From Monoraphidium neglectum (taxonomy: Eukaryota > Chlorophyta > Chlorophyceae > Sphaeropleales > Selenastraceae), in the NCBI RefSeq assembly GCF_000611645.1, contig NW_014012961.1:1-18289 (forward strand): a stretch of DNA of 18,289 bases. The letters are read 5' to 3'. Below, one piece after another: positions 1 through 12,900 of this stretch. The position numbers and the translations under genes were made by a program. Under the pieces are notes generated by a model. It saw nothing but the letters and a program-made list of their open reading frames with translations, was not told the origin of the DNA and did not search any database. The stretch's first letter is position 1. Every line of letters begins with the position of its first letter.

Positions 1-1
1 G

Positions 2-322
2 GGGGCGGGGGGCGGAAGGTGGAGGGGTCCGAGCCGTGGCCGTGGAGTGTCGTGGCTTGAGGGTGGCGCGGTGGGGCAGCGCACAGAAGGGTGGGATGCA
101 GCAGCAGGCGGGATTTGCGCCTCGGCCTCAGTAAGTGCCCTCCTTTGGTGTTGTGTCCTATCCCTGGCGATGCCGTCGCAGCTGGGGCAGCAGGACTGGG
201 TGGAGACCACCCGCAGCGGCGACGATGATGGCGGTGGCGGCGGCGGCAGCAGCTTGGGAGCGCGCCCGGGCGGCTCGGCCCCAAACGGCCGTTCGGGGCC
301 CTGGATGTCCCCGTCGCGGCCA

Positions 323-372
<50 letters not shown>

Positions 373-421
373 GCCGCGGCGGCAACATCAGCTGCGGGGA
401 GAGGGGGTGCTGCCTGTCTAG
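2..421 (+). CDS. Probable 3' end of a plus-strand gene with a polyglutamine tract, truncated by the window edge
   Basis: I do not recognise this protein. The frame is open from base 2 to a TAG at 419-421. It encodes a low-complexity segment: an Asp-Asp-Asp-Gly run, a Gly/Ser/Pro-rich linker, 16 consecutive Gln (one CAA and fifteen CAG) and a short basic end. A possible 51-nt intron lies at 131-181, with a strong GTAAGT donor and a CAG acceptor. Its length is a multiple of three and the frame stays open through it, so it may or may not be removed. The reverse strand would read the repeat as polyleucine, which is less likely. The stop is followed by a TGTAA motif at 648-652, which suits a 3' UTR converging on the TIPIN gene. 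Because the tract is low complexity and no domain is visible, this could instead be non-coding or UTR. Confidence 0.35.
326..370 (+). repeat. (CAG)15 trinucleotide microsatellite
   Basis: Fifteen uninterrupted CAG units preceded by CAA. In the plus frame they give the Gln tract of the partial gene above. The minus strand reads (CTG)15. Confidence 0.95.
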
Positions 422-604
422 GCCATAAACCGAACCAATTTGCTCTGCACCACACTGTTGTAGACACAGTTGCATGTTTCAAGTCGAGGTGTATCTTTGT
501 GCACAGCCCTGCAGCCCACAGCCCTTGTGGGCGCCTGTGCACCACAATTGAACCCGGACCGCGGAGCAGCCCCGGCTTGACTTATGCGTGCCGGCTTCGC
601 CTTT

Positions 605-609
605 TTACA
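605..609 (-). terminator. Candidate TGTAA poly(A) signal for the TIPIN gene
   Basis: Plus-strand TTACA is TGTAA on the minus strand, 124 nt past the TIPIN stop codon. TGTAA is the usual polyadenylation motif of chlorophyte nuclear genes. A five-base motif is weak evidence alone; position supports it. Confidence 0.45.
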
Positions 610-647
610 ACGCCGCCGGCCGAAGAGCGCCGCGCTGGCTGCAAACC

Positions 648-652
648 TGTAA
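648..652 (+). terminator. Candidate TGTAA poly(A) signal for the left partial gene
   Basis: TGTAA lies 227 nt past the TAG of the left gene, on the same strand. The evidence is motif and position only. Confidence 0.35.
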
Positions 653-732
653 AGGTAGCTTCTTGGTTACTCGGCACCCAAACTACGCAACAAGAGGATG
701 AGGCACGCAACTGATGCGGGGCGGCAGGCGGA

Positions 733-1421
733 TCAGCTGATGGCACGGCTGTCCCCTACTTGTGTGTCAATCACCAGCCGCAGGCTGTCATCAGGCAAGC
801 CGGCCCCGCCGCCCTCAGACCCCAACTCGCCCCCGCACCCCTCCTGCCTGCCGCCGCTGGCCTCAACACCCCCCTCTTCCCCAACTGACCGCTCTCTCTC
901 GACCCCGTCAGATGCCTCCCCCGGCCGGTCCCTCGCCTCGCCGCCCTTACGGTCACCGCTGCCGCCGCCCCCGCGGCCGCCCTCATCGTCACTGTCTGAC
1001 GCCATGATCTCCAGCAGCATAGCATCCTCGTCCACGTCAGCGGCGTCCACATCAGCGTCTCCCGCGCCTGCCTCCTCCTGCTCCCGCTCACCGTCGACGA
1101 ACACCGATGCACGGGGTGCCGACGGTGGCACGGGTGCTGCCGTGGCGCTGTCGTCCCTTCGTCCGCCGGTGGGGCTGGCCGCCTCTCTTTTGCCCTCTGA
1201 GACCTGCTGCTCCTCTTGCCTCTGCTGCTGCTGCTGCTGCTGCTGCTGGTTGGATGGCGACGCCGGAGCCGCTGTGGCGCGCATTGCATCAAAGTCGTCG
1301 TCATCGTCGTCGTCGTCGCTCCAATCTGAGTGTGGCACAAGAACCAATGTAAACGTGGAGTTAAGAACGGCGAAGGGCACCAGAAATACATTTGACACAC
1401 ATACACAAACACTAACACATG

Positions 1422-1456
<35 letters not shown>

Positions 1457-1833
1457 ACACACACACATGCACGCAAACACATTCAGACAATGAAGGCTAT
1501 CTTTCAGCGTTCACAAACTGCCGTGCCCACCTGCAAGCGCCCGCCGCCGCCCGCCCGCTGGCTGGCTGCGCCGCGCCACCACAGTCGGCCCCGCGTCATC
1601 GTCCTCGAGGCCCTCCCCCCCATCCTCGTCGCCGCCGCCGCCACTGCCACAAGCTGGGGCTGCTGCCGCTGCAGCCGCTGAGGTTGGACCGGCAACCCCG
1701 TTGGCTGGCCGGGGCGCCGCAGCCGCGAGGGGCTGGCCGGGTGTCTCGTCAAAGGCTTCTGGCACGGCTTCCATGGCAGCATCCTGGGGTGGGAATATAT
1801 GTGTGTGTGTTTGTGTGTGTGTTTGTGCGTGCT

Positions 1834-1902
<69 letters not shown>

Positions 1903-3885
1903 GTGCACGCGTGCGCGCATACTGTGCATGAATGCACGCGCACGTCCAAGCATGTGTGCGTCCAGCTGGGCCAGGTTGATGTAACTGTGATTGGAAGCAT
2001 GCGAAGCGAAAGGGGCTGGAGAGGCTTGTCACGTCTTGACCAGCCTCTCAAACCCCGCAGGCACCTGTCACCAGACCCGGGGCGCTGCGCTGCAGCTGCC
2101 GCGGCTCACCCAGTGCTCCTCTGCCTGCAGGGCCAGCAGCTCGTCGTCATCCAGGTCGTCAGCAGGCTGACCCCCACCCCCAGGTTGACCTGCAGCTGCG
2201 CGGAGGGGGGGGGAGGGGTGAAAGGACCGTGACATGGCGCGCAGGAGGGGGTGGGAGGAGGGCGGCCAGCGAGGAGGCCACGGCGCCTGAAACGTGGCGA
2301 GCCTGCGCCTGCGCCCAGCTGCTCCTGCCGTCATCCGCCCCGCACCCACGCGTGCCTGCACGCCCCCGGTGCCTCCCACCCCGCACCTGCACCGCCGCCG
2401 GGCGCCGCAGTGCCAGCGGCCGCGCCCGGCCCCGGCCCTGCGCCCTGTCCCGCGCCCGCGCCGCCGTCCGCGCCCGTTGCGCGCCTCCACTGCTCCTCCG
2501 GGGCCAGTGGCTCCTCCAGCTGTGGGTCCACCATCTTGCCCAGGCCCTGGCGCATCATGCGGAGCTCAACCTGCGGCGCGAGGGGGCACAGGCGCGCAAG
2601 GCAACACGCATGGGGCGTTGCGTGGTGCAGGCCCGGTCGGGAGCGCGGAGCTGGGCCCTGTGCCGCCCCCGCGACGCCCTTGGGTTGCACCCTCTGCTGC
2701 GCGCCCCGCTCCCGGGCCCGAACCCGCTCCTCCGCGACCCGACCCGCGTCATGGAGCACACCGTTGCATGATACCCCTTCGCACAGAAGGGGTTCTAGGA
2801 CCCCCACAACGCCCCTTGCCCCCCCTGCCCCAAACACCCGGCTCAAAACCAGCCCCCATCCCCAGTGGCGTGCGCACCCTGAGCTCTGCGCTGCTGCTGA
2901 GCCGCTCCAGGGAGGCCTGGAACTGGTCAAAGGTGCCGTGGGGGAACACGCGGTGCTGCCACCGCTGGTACAGCTCGATCAGGCGCCGCAGGTCACGCAC
3001 CTTTGGGGGGGGGGTGGTGGTGTGAAAAACACGGCGCGTGCACAAATGTTGCGTGACACACGGCTGGCGGCTTGGGCCAAGGCGCTAACGGGCCAGCGGG
3101 CGTCAAGTGGTCCCAACCGCCCAGCCGGTCCGCTACTCCACGTGCACGCGTCCGCGCTCTGTGCCACCGTGCGGCTGCCCCGTTGCGCAACCGTTGCACA
3201 TCTGACCACCCACCTCGTGGCCCTTGCCGCCAAAACCCTCGGCAAAGTATTTCGGAAAGTTCGCAAACACATCAACCAGGCCCTCCGGTTGCTGGGTATG
3301 ATGTTGTCGGCAAGCGAGTGGTTGTGTGCTTAGATATGTGTGGGGCGGAAGATCGGGGCGGACAGCTGCGAGCAAGGCAGAGGAAAGCCACCCCTGACAG
3401 GGGCGGGGACCTACTCGTGCTACCTGCCATCACACATCACCAGCCGCACCTCCCGCAACCACGGCCCCCCGCCCGCTGCCGTGATGCAGCCCCGCACGTG
3501 TGATTCAAGCCGCGCGGGCGTTGCAACCCACCCTGAGCGTGGCGACCGTGAGCTTGGCCCGCTTGCGCTGGACGATCTTGCGCTTGGCGCCCTCCCCCTC
3601 GCCCTGGTCCTCACCGCCGCCCGCACCGGCGTCACTACCTTCGCGGCCGCGCTTGGGCCCCCCCTTGGTGTTTGCTCCCCTGCACATAAGTCAAAGAAGG
3701 AGGGGCGAAGGGCCTCACGCGCGCCATCAGATGTGCCCTGACTGGCTGGCGGCGCTTGAACATGTCGTTTTGGCGGGTTGAGCGTTCGCGTCGCCGCCGT
3801 CTGCCAGAAGCCTCAGGCGCACGCACCGCCCGTGATCAGCCCCAATATCCTCCATATAATCCTCTGCCACCTCGGCTTCGGACAT
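733..3885 (-). CDS. TIPIN: TIPIN/Csm3/Swi3-family replication fork protection protein, 8 exons, 505 aa
   Basis: Family role: partner of Timeless/Tof1 in the fork protection complex, which stabilises stalled forks and signals to the S-phase checkpoint in the nucleus. Exons in transcript order: 3885-3827, 3679-3532, 3291-3214, 3000-2878, 2570-2387, 2189-2110, 1783-1531, 1325-733 (TGA at 735-733). All introns are GT-AG and every phase matches. The Swi3 domain spans about residues 60-150 (exons 2-5): a basic KRKIVQRKRAKL lead-in, then GLVDVFANFPKYF, GGKGHE (residues 91-95 region), LIELYQRWQHRVFP and FDQFQASLERL. These match the FKGKGHE...DL...W.HR.FP...F..F...E.L pattern of animal and plant homologues. 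The rest is low complexity: a Gly/Ala/Pro linker, the acidic DDLDDDELLALQAEEHW, then a tail with eight consecutive Asp (312-319) and nine Gln (335-343). Starts with MSEAEVAEDYMEDIG; an in-frame ATG eight codons upstream (3909) is an alternative. Divergent from FtsH. The tail is the least certain part, since the last introns are repeat-rich. Confidence 0.85.
1396..1468 (-). repeat. (TG)n microsatellite in TIPIN intron 7 (reads (CA)n on plus)
   Basis: Interrupted AC dinucleotide repeat on the plus strand, therefore (UG)n in the TIPIN pre-mRNA. It lies in the 205-nt intron 1326-1530, about 70-140 nt upstream of the exon 8 acceptor. Confidence 0.95.
1799..1906 (-). repeat. (CA)n microsatellite in TIPIN intron 6 (reads (TG)n on plus)
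   Basis: Long TG tract on plus with regular TTTG interruptions, so (CA)n in the TIPIN pre-mRNA. It lies in intron 1784-2109 and ends only about 15 nt before the exon 7 acceptor, occupying much of the usual branch-point and polypyrimidine region. Complementary in sense to the tract in the next intron. Confidence 0.95.
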
Positions 3886-4231
3886 GATGAAGCGTTGTGG
3901 ATGGACCACTCAGATCGTGGCTGTCACTGGCCTGCAATGCATCACCTCTGAAAGAAAAAAGAACAGCTCTTCGTATTGACTTCACAGCATGCACACACAC
4001 AGCAGGCAGTCGTGGTTTGAATTCCCACCTCGGAAAGAAGAGGACACCGGACCGCCACATCAATTCCTGGAAGACGCCCTCATCAACCGCGGTTCCTACA
4101 CAACCAGACACTTCTAATCGAGGATTGTGTTTGTCTCGAACCAGCTTTCCTCGCAACGGACAGCATTGCCGCTGATCACACCTCATCAGTTCACCTGCGC
4201 GTCACGAGCACACCGCAAACAGGCAGGCATC
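3886..4231. promoter_or_regulatory. Shared divergent promoter region and 5' UTRs of TIPIN and FtsH
   Basis: These 346 bp separate the two start codons, so both promoters and both 5' UTRs must fit here unless they reach into the genes. I see no clear TATA box, and could not place a start site. Several short ORFs occur but none looks coding. Confidence 0.6.
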
Positions 4232-8623
<4,392 letters not shown>

Positions 8624-9200
8624 ACGCCATCCCGCCCTACCTGGAGCAAGGGTGACGCGCAGCGCCAGCTGGGCTATACCGCCGCACCCACCCGCCATTG
8701 GGTCGTAACAGCGGACGGGCTGATTTTTTGGATGTCTGATTGTTTGCTTTCGTGAGGCTGCGTGGGCGTGCATGAGCAACAGGCTCTTGCCAGCAGCGGC
8801 GGCAGGCACGTCAGTGAGCGTAGCGTGTTTGTGTCCTGAAACGGGATGCGCCCGGGCGCTCCCTAGGGCGCCATATCGGAGCGTGGCCTTGAGATTCGTG
8901 TGCTGTCGCTGCGCTTTCAGGCCTGAATTTTGCGGCCGAACGCCTGCACGGCGCAGGTATGTTCCTGTTGGTGTGATCAACCACTGCACAGGCTGGCCGC
9001 ACGCGCCTTGCGTACATTCTGCCGCCAGCCGCGGCGTGCACTCCGACGCTTGGCTTGCACGTAGCAATTGGTGTACAGTAAGCCTCTGCAGATGACAACC
9101 TGCCACCTGCCACCATTGTTTACGGACGGACCGCTCCTCCTGCTTTGGCGCCGACGCCCCTTGACAGGTGTTGTTACTGATGTGACTGCCCAGGTGCTGC

Positions 9201-9205
9201 TGTAA
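9201..9205 (+). terminator. Candidate TGTAA poly(A) signal of FtsH
   Basis: First TGTAA seen after the FtsH stop codon, giving a 3' UTR of roughly 600 nt, a normal length for chlorophyte genes. Motif-level evidence only. Confidence 0.45.
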
Positions 9206-9840
9206 CAATTTTCATTGCTTCGAGTGAGCTAACGTGCACTATCACGGACACTGGGGAGGCGTAGTGGAGCAGGCGTGACGAGGTCACCTATGTTTGCTGC
9301 ATCAGGCGCAGTCCAGGACTGCGACATAAAGTACAGCATCCTGTCACGAGGGGTTGGTGCCGCGGGCCATCTGAGTGCAGAGGGGAACTCATGGGAAAGG
9401 ATATACTTCATGGGTGCGGACGATTACCTGATTGAAATCAGCAAGCACATTTCACTCATTCGAGCCAACTCTGTTGTAACATGCGGGCTGCGACGAGCAT
9501 GCATTTACCGTGTGGCGCCTGGAGTGGCCACCCACCGCACACATCGAACACATGGCATGTGACCACCAGCAGCATACCCAAGCGATAGGGTTATCCCTAA
9601 TCGTACGCCTTCTTGCTCAATATTGAAGCTGCTGATACGAGAGTCGCACCGCAACACGGTGCTGGTGTCGCCCGGGAGGCGCCGCTTGCCCATGCACAAT
9701 AGAGGTGAGTCGTTGCGACCCCAGGGATTTTGGGTGCTGCAGCGCCTTCAGAAGGTCATACCGGTTTATTGATAGCTGCCATATATTGCAGGTTTTCACA
9801 TTCATACTACGGTACCTTGTACATCGGAGACTTCGCTCAC

Positions 9841-9872
9841 GGTCCTCCGAGTGACGATCTGCTCGGAGGACC
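9841..9872. promoter_or_regulatory. Perfect 11-bp inverted repeat upstream of the GH32 gene
   Basis: GGTCCTCCGAG at 9841-9851 and its exact reverse complement CTCGGAGGACC at 9862-9872 are separated by a 10-nt loop. It lies 15 nt before the in-frame ATG at 9888 and 126 nt before the preferred ATG at 9999. As RNA it would form a stable GC-rich hairpin in the leader; as DNA it could be a dimeric protein site. The repeat is observed; function is unknown. Confidence 0.8.
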
Positions 9873-9998
9873 CCGCGTTTTCGTGGCATGCAGGCGCTCT
9901 CGATAGAAGAAACTGAAAATCTCGTTGACGTGCCCTGCCAGCGCCGTCGGTGGCCCGTTGCTGCGGCACTCGCCGGTTTGGGGCGCCACTGCACCAGC

Positions 9999-12900
9999 AT
10001 GGCGCCGCACCGGCTCAGCGTCCTTGCGCCGCTGCTGGTCGCCCTTATTTTGGTGCTAGCATTTGGAAAAAATGCCCATGGGCGTGCGCTGCAGCAGCAG
10101 CAGCAGGAGCAGGCCATAGCCAAGACGGCAGGTGGGCAACTAGTCCGCGGTCACAGCTCCCTCTGGCCCAGGCGTCCATGGGTGGGTCGATGGGTGGGTG
10201 GAGCGGCACTGCAGCCGCGCGTCACAACCTAGCCCACGCTGCTGGAATCATGTTGCGTGCGGTGCAGGCTTGTGCTTGCCGGTCCAAATGTGCAGGAAGG
10301 AAGCAGTGACCGCCACGCAGTGCTCCACGTTTTTCACCGCTCTCCACTCACGCTGCGCTCCACCCTCCATCCCGCCCAGCCAGCAGCGTTGCGGGTTACA
10401 CCCAGGCGGGCTGCGCAAATGCCAGCATGCTCGCGGCTTGGCACCCCTTCCGGTGAGTAGCAACCTTGGAGGTTTGCTGCGGGGATGCGCTAGGAGTGCA
10501 AGGAAGGAGGAGCCTGCACGATTGAAGCTGTGGGCGCATTCATAAGCCCAGGCTCATGCAGGCGTATTCCCTCTGCCCCTGCTCCCGTCGTAAATGACCC
10601 AAGCTGTGCAAGTACTGGCATACGTTTTTTGATCTGAATCCGTTCCTTCCATTGAGTGTGCAAAACCCTGGTGCAATTGCACATACCCCTGCCTTTTGAC
10701 ACCCACTCCATCAATATCTCTTCTCAAACGACGTGCACACGCAACACCCCACCCCAACGCAGTCCGGGCTACCACATCACTGCACCCTATGGTGAGGGGT
10801 GTGCCCAGCTTGGTATCGCGAGGTGCTTCCAGGGTACGCACGCGTTGGCAGGTCTGGCATCAACGTCGGCGCTGAGCAGTCGCAATACGGCTCTGCAGCA
10901 CAGCCCCGCAGCTGCACAATCCGTTTGACCTCGTTCGGCCAGAGCGCTGCTCCCCGTCATCCTGCGATGTCGTGGGCGCCGACCCGTCCCCGTTCCTGCC
11001 TCTTTCCCCTCTTCCTTCAGGCTGGCTCAACGACCCGCACGGGTATTTCAAACGCAATGGGCTGCACCACCTCTTCTTCCAGGTAGATTTCAGACAACCA
11101 GAGGGGCAGCGGACCACGTTCTTGCAGCCTGTGTGCAGTCAGCTGGGTGGCGTTCAACCCATGATGAAAGGGGCGGAATGTCCAGGCGATCCCACCTCTG
11201 CGACCATTCAACCTGAATAGCGATTGCCTCCAAAACCTTCTCGCAGTACAACCCCAAGGCGACGGCCTGGGGCGCCCCTTTCTGGGCCCATGTGGTCAGC
11301 ACCGACCTGGTGCACTGGCGTTGGCTGCCCCCAGCGCTGCTGCCTGACTCTGCCATGGATTTCAATGGGATCTGGAGCGGCGCCTCCACCAGTAAGGACA
11401 GAGGCCTTACTTGGGGAGAGGGGCAGCACATCCGTCCTACGTGCACGCTGGGGCGGCCCCGCAGAAACTTGCTTAGCCCTGCCCTGCCAGCTTGAAAAAT
11501 CGAGGCTGGCTGCTGCGCCCAACATGCGCTCATCATGCGCCACTCTTTCATCATTCCGCCCCACCACTCACCCTCCTCAACGCACATCTCGTCTTGCCCC
11601 CTGCTCCCCTCACATTGTGTGCACACTACCCACCAGTCACCGAAGACGGCACCCCGTGGCTGTCCTACACGGCCGCCGCCACCCTGGTGCCAGAGCTGGG
11701 CAACTTCTTCCAGTCCCAGGCCCTTGCATCGCCTGCCAACCTGTCAGACCCTTACTTGCGATCCTGGGTCAAGTCGCCTTCCAACCCCGTGCTTGTGCAG
11801 ACCCCGGTGCGGACTCGCTCATCTGCCCCCTGCTACAGCTGGGCTGTGAAAGGGCGTGTCCTGCGCAGGGGCTCCACCCATGGCTAGCAGCGCCGGGAAC
11901 ACAGCTGGCAGCACCCCTCTCTTGCACATGCACAGCCCCAAGCCTGCAAGCAGGCATGAGAAATGGCTGTGAATGGCTCGACTTTGATGCTGCCTGCCCG
12001 CTTGCAAAGCATCCCCGGGTTGCCTCAATGCGTATGAAACCCTGCAGCCAAGCACCCAGCTGCTGCGTTGGGTGTGCCCCCTAAAAACCTCTGCTTCTGC
12101 TCTCCCGCACAACCCCCTTCAGCCTGGTGGCACCAACTTCCAGTTCCGAGACACCACCCCAGCCAACAAAGACGTTCGGGATGCTGTGAAGGCTGCCCTG
12201 GCCAAAGGCCGCCTCGGCAACACCACCAACCTGCAGGCGCCAAGGTTTGCTTGGGTTGTTGGGACACAGGTGGGTGTGCGGCGGGGGGACGGGTAGGGAG
12301 GGCCGCGCAGGCGCAGCCTCGCTTGGCTCTTGCACCCGCCGTCTAGGCTCCGGCAGCCAATGCGGTAAGCGGCCCACAACGTGCGCTGCTTCTCGTTGTT
12401 CTCCCACCTCAACCTTGTGCATCGCTCCGCTTCTCTTCATATGTGATTGCCAAACATTGCAGGCATTCTGCCTGGGCACCGCCGCCATCTACACTGCTCC
12501 CAAACTGGAGGGGCCGTGGTTGTTTAGCGGAAACCTCTTCAACCAGATGGCTATCGACGGGAAGGTGGGTGCGCTTCCCGGGTGGCGGGTGGCGGGCTGA
12601 GGGGTGGGGGTTGGGGCTGGGGTTGGGGCTGGGTCAGGGCATACTTGCGTGCTTGCACGCTTGTGCGTGAGGGCAAGGCGGCATGTTATTGCTTCAACGT
12701 TGTCACGGGGTTGGTAAGGGTTGGTGATGTCCTAACACAGGTTCCAGGGGCGGGGCTGCGCTTGGCCGTTGGAGATTGCCCTGTGCAGACGCCAGGGTGG
12801 CAACGGCTTGCGGCTGGGGTTGTATAAGCGAGCGTTCGTCTTTGTCAGGACGGCCTTTCAGGTTGGTCTCCTGCTGGCTGGGACAGGCGGGAGGCAGGAG

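Larger units (their letters stand above)
422..732. other. Convergent 3' UTR / intergenic stretch between the left partial gene and TIPIN
   Basis: No convincing coding exon lies here. The stretch holds TGTAA-type candidate poly(A) signals in both orientations: 648-652 on the plus strand and 605-609 on the minus strand (read as TTACA on plus). If both are used, the two transcripts overlap at their 3' ends by a few tens of bases. Confidence 0.5.
8624..9998 (+). other. FtsH 3' UTR followed by GH32 promoter and 5' leader
   Basis: This stretch of 1,375 bases has no coding exon I can support. Open frames occur on both strands but lack domains and splice logic. The first part to about 9220 probably is FtsH 3' UTR, since a TGTAA motif occurs at 9201-9205 (another at 9475-9479). 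It contains a perfect 12-bp palindrome at 8848-8859. The remainder should hold the GH32 promoter and leader, including the hairpin at 9841-9872. Confidence 0.6.

Noticed and set aside
158..475. Minus-strand frame with a polyleucine run opposite the CAG tract
   Set aside because: The run is just the reverse reading of (CAG)15. The flanks show no domain and the plus-strand Gln reading is more typical.
733..2051. Long frames rich in alternating Cys-Val or His-Thr on both strands around the dinucleotide repeats
   Set aside because: These are translations of TG/CA microsatellites. The TIPIN splice sites put both arrays in introns.
3897..4175. 92-codon plus-strand frame in the TIPIN-FtsH intergenic region
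   Set aside because: No domain or coding bias visible, and it would fill the shared promoter. At most an upstream ORF in the FtsH leader.
9275..9562. 95-codon plus-strand frame upstream of GH32
   Set aside because: No domain, no matching splice sites to neighbours, and it lies in the expected promoter region.
9617..10123. 168-codon minus-strand frame across the GH32 first exon
   Set aside because: Antisense to the signal-peptide exon; Cys and Ser runs come from reading the GCAGCAG repeat backwards.
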